The notes below the pieces were generated by a model, which had not been told where the DNA came from, did not search any database, and was given only the letters and a program-made list of their open reading frames with translations. From Pragia fontium DSM 5563 = ATCC 49100 (GTDB taxonomy: Bacteria; Pseudomonadota; Gammaproteobacteria; Enterobacterales; Enterobacteriaceae): a DNA stretch of 64,000 nucleotides. Positions 44,601 through 46,421 of this stretch are shown piece after piece (position 1 is the stretch's first letter; the number at the start of each line of letters is the position of its first letter). The translations under genes and the position numbers were made by a program. The stretch is from NCBI RefSeq assembly GCF_900112475.1, contig NZ_FOLW01000001.1:496001-560000 (forward strand). Reading direction: 5' to 3'.

Positions 44601-45458
44601 CACCGTCCCTTCAGGGCCAGTTAGCATCCAATAAAAATTATCATCACACAGTCGGTCAAACAGAATGGCTCGCGGTTGCGATAGCGTAAAGGTGAAATGG
44701 GCGGTTTTACCCGGCTGATCAATGCTGGCAACCGCCTGCTCATTTAATGCCAATGGTTGGACAGAATCGGTCACGGAGAAAAGCGTAAAACGGTAGTCCG
44801 TAGGCCTATTCGCAGCAATTTCACCATCCAAAACCAATAAATATTCACCGGAACACTGCACACTAAAGCGCTCACGATCGCTATCGGTATTATATATCCC
44901 ACCTTCCTGACGACCATAGGGATCGATCAAGACCCACCTAATTAAACTATACGGTATAACCCAACCAGAAAAATAGAAACTATCTCCCGCCTGTGCCTGA
45001 AAGCGATAAACAACCGATTGGTTCATTTGCTTCAGGTTTCCCTGCACTTGAGTACCCAACGTTATGTCTTCGGCACTGATGGTATCAATCAGACGTAACG
45101 TATAATCACCCACCGCATCATTGACACCATCAACGGTCAAAGTATATTGACCGGGTATCAGATCGAATACTGAGAACCCAGAGCCTGCATCGGTTGCATT
45201 AAACTTCTTGCTGGCGACCTGACCGTTTGGCCCGCTCAGCGTCCAAATCATATCGCTGCGATTGGTCAGGCTATCGAAGATTAACCGCCGAGGTTCTTCC
45301 ACCGTAATCTGGTAGCGATCCACCTCTCCTGGGACAGAAATATTACCGTCAACCAACATCGGGGCTGAATTCAAACTCTCGAGCGTTAGTAACTGCAATT
45401 TATCGTGCTTAATGATGTTGGCATCCATTACACTTTTTTCTGATGAGTTATCTGTCAT
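11676..45458 (-). CDS. Giant 11,260-residue multidomain exoprotein with embedded alpha/beta-hydrolase
   Basis: One unbroken frame of 33.8 kb, ~1.2 MDa, starts behind AAGGATTTAGACA-ATG. Order by residue: ~30-3035 about 28 PPC-like beta-sandwich units; ~3040-5275 17 CARDB-like domains; ~5280-5400 PPC/TIG-like; ~5400-6230 large unassigned regions; ~6235-6530 propeller-like; ~6780-7740 about nine putative-Ig/cadherin domains ending in 'WTP' strands; ~8105-8205 YD-repeat-like; ~8320-8372 dockerin-like pair; ~8450-8700 Big_2/ZU5-like; ~8820-8856 hydrophobic segment; ~9050-9430 second propeller-like region; ~9650-9920 alpha/beta-hydrolase with GHSRG (Ser9786), Asp9816, His9918; ~10666-10950 three cadherin-like repeats; end ...SANGG. 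There is no Sec signal and no RTX repeats, so export is unexplained; type I secretion is the likeliest guess and no transporter genes are nearby. Domain names come from motif recognition and borders are approximate. Probably a surface or released adhesin/enzyme. Confidence 0.93.
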   Translation of the reverse strand: MTDNSSEKSVMDANIIKHDKLQLLTLESLNSAPMLVDGNISVPGEVDRYQITVEEPRRLIFDSLTNRSDMIWTLSGPNGQVASKKFNATDAGSGFSVFDLIPGQYTLTVDGVNDAVGDYTLRLIDTISAEDITLGTQVQGNLKQMNQSVVYRFQAQAGDSFYFSGWVIPYSLIRWVLIDPYGRQEGGIYNTDSDRERFSVQCSGEYLLVLDGEIAANRPTDYRFTLFSVTDSVQPLALNEQAVASIDQPGKTAHFTFTLSQPRAILFDRLCDDNFYWMLTGPEGTVVARTANFDAKSYAKGKGCLWLVAGDYRLSIDTSMSTLGEYAFCLPCLQDATMLQTDRSIEAILQPANSMQIYQFDVKANDKIFVHGIEVSDQSISWWLLDEKGWQKDSGNLMTPKPPFTTMTAGRYWLVVGGADHYAIDKSISYQFSVNQVAEKQETLTLNTEISGAVTLAGQGVSYAFSLAADGSLAFDALTSNDMLWSLVGSRGVEVSNRRFDRSDADGAFSVINLVAGNYQLIVKGNGSVTGDYGFRLYDLASSAVEMSIDTPLTGTLSPGSGSLVYQLDANAGDKLSFQSVEVAGGSAIWRMIDRFGQDVCGANNLATNRPEWSLSVVGHYYLLIEGKPTNKSDISFTIQLNATGHETPAALPEGETFTFDKALSGSFTHVADTKVYRFRLDRQTQLIMDNQNRDDYWNYSSAVWTLSGPRGIEVNQRNCHTSDIYRYANGYSYDGALMQLPAGNYALTVKGSSHSSLYHDGAYAFRLIDLAALPDLTLDQQVSLTRSPGNSAVGYRFSATAGDTMLLDHSQGSSYWLLVDPYGRKVSEGSGDGISSRNYPLTVDGRYTLLSDGYSNDTAVTEVIFRLARKQTVEQALTFNESYSGTLAANHIEAVYTFTLERAETLVFDALNTDKNDAVNLRWSLRGPLGNQTGWRSLNTLDAYTFGGQLPAGTYTLVLRNTKNTPASYQFRLMNRDVAKVLTLGSPIVDTLTADETKMYRFNGEVGENYFFEGMNNYYDGSQWILLDPVGLSVSSGQDYNSKSDIILKASGEYLLLLSPTSRTELSNVKFQLHRKTETTAAVVLNQPLSGRINHRVETVKYGFTLTAATRLAVNTWGNSNFYWSLSGPRGQEASNNNFYSDTRFFTLPMGNYEFTVVSSNKQTGEFHFCLLEQSQLSTLALLEETTVVFAAQSLAAVHQLVKLTEKTTLVFDLPDNHGADIEWAFYNELGNRVGYSSLNSGYNRTITLAAGMYWLVLSPNRMYEEPQTLRFTLKEQNVQRTSIELDTQVTGALASPVQENIYTFKLDVGKALIFENLVTDRNLFWSLQDANGYNRGSGSFSGSVRLNTLVAGNYTMRVYTQVSRDLDTVAFRLRDVFSAPLSALGEHQLTFSAQVPIHIIALDLVGKSTDFFIYQRISLSENIALSGYLLDDQGQWKQEIANQESASMLLVKPGRYYLVLQATNLPVEPVELHCRTLIAQDQHHSLLLEQPAQGYSNARVLSDFWNFTLDSDQHVLIDGTATHYFEWRLRNSWGELLKNGKLGSQVSLKLTAGSYCLQVQAGYSSNNVIPGDYSLSLSGIAALSQDVAVTHELSASQPVWVGRLPIQAGEVWLLQSMFSGGAGKITVYDSRENVVASGNMTPWLIQLDAPQKSGDYLVRIENTGDSDLSFTLTALLTNTILHSPIQDDELFNLSITSATDYHHYPISLTTNKDLVISMPDSSSGVYWRLVRVGDHTAQSWQQGNQYQRLVAGNWLLMVRSERSDGAPLRLQVQDAAQARALTQENLSGQLADGHDVAVYSLALTKGQRLNIGVQTAIPQTLYWALYNPQREIVLDGDGATIHQINDFQPGRYTLVIYGQGQRGSALDYVVYSEERQPKSLTLGVGMQVAMPKDNEQVEYVFTLEENAELIFSALQSRRYINWLIVNSNEDVAVGGTVSGHGEWFNLVAGQYRLELISRGGLSRSGEAEPEILDFQLATFSQLQKSTLQYDIPLTQELSVETRSALHMLAVQIGDVLTLTSQVVSGETFNWCLFNERKEAVWNGSTEDQESQSELSIDENGQYYLLVEKTVTSQPLSYQLQMALDEQRNILPEGEILSLGEVKNITIPNEGTKAYRFTLTESTHLVVAGNTLDDSYLNWELINVATIFGNNAFWANSRGERLYQLAVGDYALNIINDSGYGDVPLTFRLEDREYAPLVTVGSDIIASAEHVLYRIYLNAGERYYSQASQGTYWIVYSPAGGEITWLYGGDVSEFVPFSTGDHWIVLYDESYAAESVSLSIFPLQEIETAINPGDTATGAVAPGIKQRYTFTLTQAQLLLLDFLQWGDGQTWQLLCNDVEIVSKTLYDGDDNELLNLEAGDYQLIVAPNREGEAAEYRFKLVDVALASALPLKMPFSINAASRETSLFKLGLRAGELFIYRGLNTNASGNLSLIDSTGNHVDSIPSLLESYVFLSSRTEDYYVLVEGESDEANFSLNALCQTVAVDTHSQSLTMDTLIKNTLTPEESVNIYRLDSVTSKKFRFISHQSADAEWYVLKDNGQLLARGNMGSNSQLVAQSKLGESYYLVVCSLALEETVEYSFTADSLTADRGMLQLDTAYSGEVPSSSNITYKLQLSEPTQIIFDAFGTVGSQNYYLSWTLLSVEGEIFNHSMFSSYSEEAVHQLAAGNYLLRINNDYRDLAPYQFKLVTNAAAQSFNKNENVQGTLNPGSSVHIYQFSAQAGERYTFFMAQGARGYWNLFDPQGNRLFNRGFGRSPDELVLTNGGDYLLMFSGQNSLHEAQPYEFSVWQTADLGILPTDTLIEQSLERGQSVSWQFNLDQQQLVVFDNLSTDAGGQWRLENASGVISDWSMTANTDSKRQLAAGKYQVTLFNNTQAEQRYAFRLLTSKSATQVTAGTPMNITVSPTNGAQLYTFDALAGERYYFDALPAISAFMEKHPGNMSVPYWSLLDPQGKTIFSAVSMGSFRVSGDTNPETNSWQYRAYFTGVDQEPPAFSLTGTYTLVIEGLNNNALPQVEVAFNLVNVPLPSTVELGPITLPDGPDLVINRVSLEPESGLQSGQAVDISWVVENRGTLPTVGRWNDSVTVRNLNNGQLIAVISVPYDNEQEGDIAVGDSRTRHVVLQLPEGISAVGHLDIIVIADADNLLHEHNPQLTSEDNNGRRITTKVISSDYPDLVIEDFTLEPDGDFQPGQDITVNWNTVNRGVVKVVAPWSERLEIYNRSTNEVVLTQTLRDEQDLAADEKREHRLQLTWPTGVSASGHFIVRIIMDSEQEVDEVNADGDGESNNIQELTYDVGPDMVVRALQVATQDIHAGDLITINWQDWNLGTSATGIGFTDRIVVTNITENKALLDTVLVYDPLALVDGQILGAILPGEFRPRSFTFRLPDGIKGRGDIKIAVTTDQNSAGFGVLFETNLTGDAEDNNRAEIQIHAKKSSYADLRIDEVTLPDSGISGEKVTLTWTVSNQGEAGTKHDWTDRVVFSRDGTIGNADDVVLGSVRCSGPLLPGESYQQQLTVRLPAIAAGHYYLAVKTDVDMESGEQDTHGDNVSAAQPIELIKGYTDLNAIAVNGPENALSDEAITITWQVRNEGNATTNMALWNDWVVLSRSDKLSDSRDIIWSGTVVHSGYLGPNETYTGQTTLTLPRDLTGDFYFIVNVDHVRSVDEEGNTANNVRVSETKLRVELSKTPDLTVSEVKGPSILRPGEQVTVTYTAHNQGDGDTKTAWRDRIYIQPGNGSYQYQVATILNSNMLASGASAERSISFRLPSWFDEGEYRWVVLTDSQDNIYERDGEDNNWGTSEEAVKVAWTDLYIEALQAESVIQSGETLHVSWTVGNQGGNVDVGWHDALYLVKDGVQRKVAEVEHPTGMKAGESYQASADIDIPLAYNGEYQLLLMCDVNRRVTERVRDNNNKRVELTINLTPHADLAVKIDSASRQLIADPATLNVVWTVNNKGNAAAGSAGWVDRVILSQDDTLGNWDDRVVGEYRHEGGLAVGESYQRNENILLPPGTTARYKLFVVTDAKNEVFEHDLKANNVARCEHDIDVMPMPYADLQVSSMAFTGTPISGGELQLTWRVVNKGIGITNIGAWNDSLWLSRQADGSGVVARFTARAHLGQLAVNDGYTQTVNITLPQGLEGEFFLNVRTGGPFEFIFTHNNTASIAVSVVLSPSADLSVSKVTAPEETQEGSLIDVGWQVLNQGQIAAKGLWTDKVWLEPLNTAQSAMLLGEFTYDRPLEPGVHYTRTEPLRLPAKLEGLYRIKVITNANRAVYEHGSARDNNEGIADVITTIRLKARPDLRVTAIEAPQKVTAGTRVGIKYTISNMGSMPANGQWTDKVFLSLDGTLSASDQLVGQFGNASALEPSRSYSNETAMIDIPIRFRGDAYLIVMTDGNNNVDEYPNENNNNKAIRIYIEPIPFSDLVTSDVVAPDQVVHGTVIDVGYRVSNLGSAPTRGLSTTLDSWTDTVWLARDKRRPGAGKGDVLLGSFKHVGHLAVGEDYLNQVQVTVPKNTYSGEYFITVWSDSYDVILEDTLAVNINPDDPTQFDNNNYKARSMKVLGIVKTLSDLSVTRVVAPPEQFSGGDYTFSYTVENGANPLSGTWSDAVYLSDTPDLKDAKKRWFLGYFAQSRELGTGESYTVTETLPLAPSVEGRYLVVVCDTFNQIGETDETNNSGAAISVVTAQPSDLRVTKIVVEPENFSGELTPITWTVTNFGADVWSGTRNWLDAVYISTDPTYIPSRVTLLGTLAHANIEGLAAQASYTASAEFALPAGADGQYYIYVVTDSAAYGDRRDSAEQAKGELSQGDNASALIYYAGDKSNLGTVYEGLSNNNNRASATLNIHYREPDLQIDQITVSNPQPSSGETITATWTVTNRGTRATRTKGWLDGVYLSRDAALDAGDYPLVDRGTEFEVKTKIKQVGLADYLQPQASYTQSATFMLPESIGGDFTLFVKTDTAFGYNPYNSAPSTIRDGLVGLSIITAQTGSVQEFQDEGNNVASIPLPITLAVPPDLQVESVSIPQRVLAGQLVTIDYRVVNRGGSTPVKQSVWFDAVYLSKDRFLDVRKDRYLGYHEHRNGLAQNASYDQTVTFKVPNDLEGPWYVFVITDPAYTLGSGEFGRVREFGNEQNNALAATQPLLIEVAPPADLQVTEVTMPSRAEIGDTIDINFRVINDSINTAYGRWTDAFYLSQDTDWDLSDIQLGKVAHIGDLNANQAYSNSLSVRLPPLKDGFWRIIARPDIYNEVYEGPIIYTEEGLIIAPGEANNFFASSSTLQVIVPELPLDYPLSSTLSAGQERLYKVTVPAGETLRVSLSAQGKNGSNEVYIRYDDTPTSSAFDAAYSEPLSANQQALITTTKAGVYYVLVRSRHGEPDMPIVLLAELLPLTVTKVTPDHGGIGTEQHRWVTLDIHGARFSAGALVKLSRPNVFEAEPERWQVLDATHIRAVFDLRKFPMGLYDVVVINPNGERVVEAQRYLVERGVEVDVTIGLGGDYTLTPGANGVYSISLQSLTNLDTPYVRFEFGIPELGYSQYLLQDLALPYAVFGSNVAGQPAGITLDQAGNTRIYGETPTDGTLRHDIPWASLDGTQNLDGYNLAPGYAFDVQAGGFVGMSFNVQTWPGLNEWVNYDFEGLRHALYMLHPEWREQGVLDRGVQDLDKLSKGLTQKFLSSDPEEHLTKLEMLAIPFRLNIVAAATPLTRAEFIVDQIAHAQKLRTAILNDEEAPVALSTLAADEAQWNAGWLGALEAAGLLRPLDEAPPIRNNPLVVSLNATLASGILLAKGNEIYRTQADILGFFSQVQMWYGDTARYEGDPQGAIAEIEYYETRTDDESNSVSIPVPAMADRDRFNQNASQKTHFINFNIFAGNLTELEYLRHIGRLDSQFRPVDAQALNLLQYLQLKTLQDGDTTIAISVQPPQAVIAEDGNRYVPSDTALPYTLAFSNTGESSVGEIRIVTQLDDNLDLRSFRLGDIKVGDINVHIPAGRGNFQGDFDFTANKGFVLRVSAGLDLDGRIATWLLQAISPDTGEVLRDMNRGLLALVGSDAQLRQGLVSYSIVAAVGADTGADITTSARVIFDEMPPIESSASMLKLDAQAPQTVLAVTELGNNQQGLPTFDIGWKAEDDASGVRSVTIYVAEDGGDFQIWLGQQDPQITQAQFIGEAGKRYEFLAVATDMAGNRERVNVAQAVLPDDGARQQAMEELGVLPSLEQSAEMPLATPDRSYPANSLFEQANDYLPGTVVSSQAGDLQTVLAPFALRSFAQGFSYSDGDLGAQGLIELTDGSLLLSAGIRRNEIYHFGQKGGRNTKPLFTLDVPVIDMAIDRLEQLWVMTGAELLLVDINSGAIIQRITGPGDEPLTHALAIHPQSGEIYLSSGNGVEIFNPEDQRWRHFSNLRVGDLAFAPDGRLWGVKWSGSEISSAAANATTDIVSFPMSGRHMGRAELEYRLNGVIDSIAFGAENSELAGVMLASSNLKQRSTHRYDDKTPHQASLWMVELASRRVLPLATGGTRGESVIVTADGRILVAQTGHVDEIARARPPKVIAVSVADGALVPLPMRSISVVFDQPMWQGQDDEGSVFNEQNYVLTQDSDDETLVINPDKVTWDAETRTAWLTVSGLRAGQWQLEVCRNLCSEIGMMMEHSWISSFTALNDMSSQLQLAFSNTRGDRATGAVSYDVSVTNIGTDDLNGPLMLLLDPGRYFSGGVLDAVLGDGDRHGLWVLDLSSAIALLGGKLRVGVTLSDITVTVVPAENFTTRDGLTALVKANLGHGVYAMPQDNQLPLLTVPGVDYPQPGEVFTLPKAKVGESWSAEIEAIDADGTIFWWQLLQAPTGLTLTPSETVETGEEGYYNRATLSWTPDENANSAIEILVRVQDSRSGADYRTYTLEVEDGNHAPDMYLVPEYQVAEGESLTVPVMVTDEDGDILTLIARNLPAGAVFDAESRILSWTPDYEQAGVYDDIIVTVSDGKSTVSKRIIITVTQAYPKPQLILLGEQQLREGERFTLQLNGSVSGGLVQPRGASVKLEYITTWLPGGALLNADTGWFEWTPGFNQHGSYNVPIILKAVWTALDGSVTYNTVKQELQLNVANANGAPIFEPMSTWRVLEGQPLRISVFAFDPDNPNYEPPARINPEAGLVGDEVTAPTVQYTVDGLPEGAVFDEDAIEIVWTPSYSQAGSYRIQVTATDDGDGTGIPATSHLTVAIEVENANRPPQLADISNAFVNKGEVLEVPISATDADGNPIELTFSGLPSFAQYTANPPSADGVAGGVLRFMPGDGDRGDYTITVTASDNGDGNVHQILTESKSFVLTVVSLTEAPVLIAPKQVVALENQPLSIALLATDADQDALNWRCEGLPTGATLTPAVQYGHATLRWTPGSGTSGSYDMTLVVTDSGLPPADAGHAIPENPVPNEVRHTLRIVVRTTNTAPELLGMEVDGQPLNDPGQDDVVNIAAAEGQPLDITLFGHDRDGDVLTWSIGNLPRGMKLTPTENGDRAVLSWTPDMLAAQDSNTGTPGHWGLTVTCSDGAASFTRTLDIAVANVNQPPRILPVPLQLINEGETLSFTLRAIDADLDALMMNLVYDENTPQGVYFDGSSGYFEWTPDFDVVDNTNGIDRAFIFTFRVTDGEAESFQRVQVRVFDVNRAPLVTVNNFARVVGDTFELPVTLGGGEQRGINAIDPDGEEQTQALSVSFPHLPEGARYDRAQQRLVWTPGPGQIDDHVVTVEVSDGYDTTRRNFVLRVVADVTENAPSILINATPDTPVLPGQKVVITARAEGWNAIDSLTVQMRYGDSDEWQNVVIDSAGRLHLTPSEAGIMTLRVTAVDCDGFSSTATHMLRVRDPQDNQAPIIAWHNLLEPNGVPFTLDQLTPLMVRISEQQLMGWRLQIAIAGSNQWYTLAQQEYVAHDIDQILSLAELDPRQWRNGVYQLRFTAWDLMDRTSEIETLIIIDSANKSLRTITQIDALVSLGGHSVALGRQWDNEAGKVGGDFGNWALPWLNIGLSSDQQATLPSGATAAWRDGARVWLVIPAVLADPASGSHHLSFTLNAVSERISTKPGAPIVWAAHFSTDRGWQLAAHGQAADINQPLMLMGDALYDQVSGLPWVPVCYTLTGPDGSRYELDRLGRITRITFSDGVDWLVSDAGIALVGGNLRDRIDIQRDSAGRIIRIIHPNAQRDIQTTIYRYDDSGRLLLIRKLSDQQPGMPMVYLADGTPLTAPLTANLGAVINWVHGGSNVWQGSLNTSQDTNLAFVIRDSEIASMVHKPGISGAVIVALAAELPAGATLNVTDAAIISTSTHQGKTTYLLRITQGGAKLISLRGSGEAQIRLSIVGDLNQDGKVDATDSSQWEALLLAQNLAGDLNGDGVIDNRDRQLLYANTGFRANQPPQNVAVKEPVLTHVDLGVRTRLDDIAIDQEGEAVFWRILDGTHGSAVLAPDGQTLIFTPEAGYAGSATIRVLADDGFAAGEPIEIAFTISDAKLQRINIARKAVLGVGESMTLNVTGDFADQQGVELFGDYITVSVDDDTLLRVDEQDAIHGLAEGETLFSVTARGIVAVNALVVEIAPLWTMPVLNQNGDEIDVYPQSIMLAEEHGERQIKATSIFEDGDISAANTGFRYIVSDASVAEITPDGLLKSKTSGVACIYVIAGGQQQTIELRVAEPRYGSVEVFAQDGAVVSDNNGNMLLIPPGALDKDITVSVAKRELAELDIPLPNEDQLNALGVIHIALGDSDPLLPIQLEMKVSGVDADTEVLFLREGMGLSESGELQPTWFIIDNGFVDADGIARTASPPYPGVMAGGNILCVSAKFEYDKNTGSMKKSSFLVDTDLLYLGAAAITVGVLARNTRGIMFGLLISGLACSIREINYAGAYQRYDLEPLADKDKVVDFVVDFGVPKQPKPEEPIIDTFSIDLDGDAKVNIAGKAATNDASVMAVKYRLWIKPKSWPPLGGLREQAYTPPGMGVRLLNEQESIYSPMSEGRFKFEGISLPKGIAVSQHSFVVERVAVYIDENGVVRYRDSGYISNAVEASRLDKKRMTLVVTNAGINLYQDSGERDEAELFPLSFVKSITVNEKGEKLANQLNGGKTNQVVLAENEEIAYIAGRNGKIYAVDLLVGEVFFTIRIHGSNANISALAFANNWLYAAEGDRYGGDISGPDRLMRINVNMASTNYCYQQQQIQEIPAARLGYFDLAISENRYLAVTAPLTFRSLGHNFNADKGNVYVIDLKNVDSETGKLTSGRVHKVALGSGIGTGKGANHIVAAGEPGEFLLGSSLAYNYGLSAIICELKAEGELASAKVIEAEAALHPGSDSSYIQKRFLQNIQRVNGVVYLKYDGDEYALVADYNFVYYTPIYTAGNYSEAFSKQNGGKIGFVRDPFGKKGKPKYLGATTPIMGGALDKLTLSADGTQLLGTVWQEDPPMNPASSFYHYLLVWNVDGLMKTITRSFKETQNQYLPLELDFSDGVENPKPKSKSAQPMKIDRLSPDAQGTIFGVNAAVQTSIVLKLLGPGSGLDGIQNIEASTQPIFEWEVKRGVDIASLSFYVSSQPLGQGLWPEDLLPEATDDISQKVNDYITKNWNEDRNIRRILSWKNITLAEAQIRGLVYDEKSGKYRVDSRKVTEFSRLTAAQQYYWAVEIKTKTGNTHRDFKSFKVEKVKAKENQNFPVVMIVTHGFQPPLSLNPLFAAETASLELARSIVANNGGTIIKMEKDTGKVRVWDENHQPGKGRPIDDKFLPIQRESIKRGKPLIILPDWANESGINDSGFAEAAASALFAFMVSLNDSEQIFDCPLHFIGHSRGASVNSEVIQRLGLHFSDKVKNIHMTTLDPHDHIQGALDLRIADFLDDIDDKLFWVEAAAYGVALVPWFTAAGVSAAVWIGRFRSSVKGLKALTEVLGFGTIKYADFYDPDVKMWSNISFADNYYQTLGSHGRKDSLKNVWKLWGNEKGSTLTPNGRSIPGAAIDILLDGRAWFETDTIVKASDWKIFAGDKGFGVALPHSRVQTWYLGTADLSLKEGNELTMGFNNIIWRNGYNWRDELESEHDNRWAAKLFRLKADLNDIPGDSWYNAKETITEHRSQQQHSTASWEGVGTGWAWSVLGGATDDDWKEVRTGAGVISYTENNTEYGSNHSEHGHILVAEQKVFNGDFQSSYAPIYGRLPLQWLTGMWTEIPGWSMQGGIKNSSQGLNLVVSLSWERVEQALRTLLGKDFTKDGAQVLYKILESARKDLMDQLKDGASDTMKNIAPSKFLGQTWNFLKESTSYKPTADDLKTLGTKLKGEFGKYVLKKLTNLPALLALAQEYFFDYSYRLIQGEDPLQHDWMYFKEDVSKLTFDVYVGKRFKVFTGSAANLGYNYIYENGPWDKEVNLVVNFTSIGGKHLSLQLFDTTKLGDGGWRSREVTIPTELKGKAGRFSFSIEGGTKDVTHYACIDKVDIDRKSYGETKRVRRSLDTFIDDAVMEVASSQPLQMLDSSILETGIIQAEIAPKIHPSSSYKRVGRKAEVTNINPILTNAEFADGSGWSTTGTVGFVSNTATLTEAATSQTRLNQAFVLGENQRYLSFRLTDIVLDDVDNGPDDAFEVAVIDAASGISPLPSIGVNHSNALFNLQADDQLRLADGVTSTLNADGSRSVLIDLSDVAVGTAINLSFDLIGFGRGHAATHSQVTISRLRLGESANAPLYAYNDIATLKQDTQLTLNVMDNDDLGGLTGVTTKLVKGPEHGSLVHNADGSFTYTPNSGWYGQDSFTYQLSAGSVLSNVATVILTVDSVSGEVEMHAYNDTATLDQDSQITLNVMDNDDLGGLTGVVVKLIKEPEHGSLVQNTDGSFTYMPNAGWYGEDGFTYQLSAGSTLSNVASVALTVIQSAINHPPVAQDIQATLDEDGRLTLDLLSNASDIDGDTLTLRILSQPEHGQLQLNADNTVTYIPLADWSGEDSFSWTVNDGEYDAAPATVRLTVTPVADVPQLILSDGQYTRELFRTGWESVSTIGSLGTLLQRSELEGWKLVTGPDNYRGGKNGFKIWGSNDRMKNAKGQLKVVKSAAGNGRNWLELTNAAGTMAQTLGIERNMVTQADVNYQLSLDVAGCLGFSADYTRIGIYVDGIRIGSSESVSDNNGLNWQPLSLSFVGKGGKQTLRIVTEATQFSSEGRGMMVDNIGLTEVLSTNQGMQDTPISLSAISAALTDTDGSETLRMTVEDLPEGSVLSDGVHHFTATNVQQTADITDWQLAHLTFTPPASFSGQVVLKVVATATEQANQDSASTSAALTIDVRSANGG
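12905..13460 (-). repeat. Near-identical tandem cadherin-like repeats at giant protein C-terminus
   Basis: Two adjacent ~95-residue units (about 13459-13202 and 13171-12911) share long identical blocks: QLTLNVMDNDDLGGLTG versus QITLNVMDNDDLGGLTG, EHGSLV, DGSFTY, GWYG(Q/E)D and FTYQLSAGS. They are much closer to each other than any other units in the protein, so this is a recent duplication. A third, diverged copy (PPVAQDIQATLDEDG...) follows down to about 12610. The type matches VCBS/cadherin-like domains common at the ends of T1SS adhesins. Confidence 0.85.
29640..36345 (-). repeat. Seventeen tandem CARDB-like domains (giant protein)
   Basis: Seventeen units of ~115-150 residues each open with a (P/A/S)DLxVxx(V/I) strand, followed by a xGxxxxxxWxVxNxG strand, a W.D.(V/I)(Y/F/W)LS strand, Y.....(V/I)xLP, and a closing V.E.....NN strand. 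This is the CARDB (cell-adhesion-related domain in bacteria) pattern. I counted the DLxV starts individually. The array spans residues ~3040-5275 and probably forms a long rod. Confidence 0.8.
36360..45400 (-). repeat. ~28 PPC-like units in alternating A-B pairs (giant protein N-terminal third)
   Basis: The first ~3,000 residues alternate two related unit types of ~105 residues. Type A has the pattern YxFxLxxxxxLxFDxL, then W(T/S)LxGPxG, then LxAGxYxLxV, then YxFRLxD. Type B has YxFxAxAGDxxxF, then W.L(I/L)DPxGR, then GxYLLLxxG. The A-B pair of ~215 residues recurs about 14 times. Both types resemble bacterial pre-peptidase C-terminal (PPC) beta-sandwiches. Sequence divergence between copies is high, so DNA-level recombination is limited. 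Confidence 0.7.
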
Positions 45459-46421
45459 TGTCTAAATCCTTATATTCGCACAGGCGATAAATTGAAAAAT
45501 TGGCGTTATCTACTACGATTATTAATAGCAGCTTATATTTATCCAGAGATGGGAGTTTTCATTGTTTTACATTCATGACAAACCGAATAAATATAATGAC
45601 GAACCAACAATTATGATTGAGAGGGGTAGGACAAGATACTCGTATTGTTACTAGTTCAAATAAAACTGTGCGGTAGCCACCACTTATTATTAAATATTAA
45701 AAATCCGATCTAAACAATGAATTAAACCAACACATACGCCACCGATAGAAATATAAATCCAGCACCATATTAATTAGCGATACTTTACGCCAGTTATGCC
45801 CTAAGCTTATCTCTACTCCGATAGTTAAAAACTGATAACTCAAGCACAAAAAATAAAATATTATTTAATTTTCAAATACTAACAGATAATTACATGAATC
45901 ATACATTTTATGAAAGAGCTTTACGCTTTTGCATTCCCACCTAATTAACCATTTCCTGATAATCTTACGTCACCCCTATCAATTAATATATTATCAGCGC
46001 GATTGAATTAAATTGCATGTAGTGATTATATTTTTATTTACTATAAAATCGGTAAAAACAAACAGCCGCCATATTAAATTTATTATGCTTACCCGATAAT
46101 AAATATCTCCATTACCCTTATTTACTCTCAATTACTCTTTAAAAATAAGAATTGCTTGCCATATCTTATTTAAATCTCATTAATACTTATAAAATTTTAC
46201 TTTCATTAATGAGGGATAATCCATAGATAATAATCAGCAGAATGAAATTCTGCTATTCGTTAAATCCCATTATTGTCTATGTATCAACAGTCAGAATAAG
46301 ATAAGTAGTGAAACACAACAAACGCAGAAAGTAGAAGGCAGGTGATCAAGGCAGGCCATAAACGACAAAAGTCCGATTTTGACACAGAAGAAAGCGTATC
46401 AAAACCGGACGGTACTTTAAC
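45459..46421. other. AT-rich intergenic region upstream of the giant gene
   Basis: A 963-bp gap between the giant gene start and the dhaL-like stop. It is very AT-rich, with poly-A/T tracts and no ORF with a credible ribosome binding site. The right end holds the polyol operon terminator (46371-46410). The giant gene's promoter must lie here, but several TATTAAT-like -10 candidates compete, so none is called. Confidence 0.55.
46371..46410 (-). terminator. Terminator of the polyol operon
   Basis: On minus, GTCCGGTTTTGA pairs with TCAAAATCGGAC (12 bp counting one G-T wobble) across a 16-nt loop and is followed by TTTTG. It starts 11 bp after the dhaL-like stop codon and closes the five-gene transcript. 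Confidence 0.75.
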
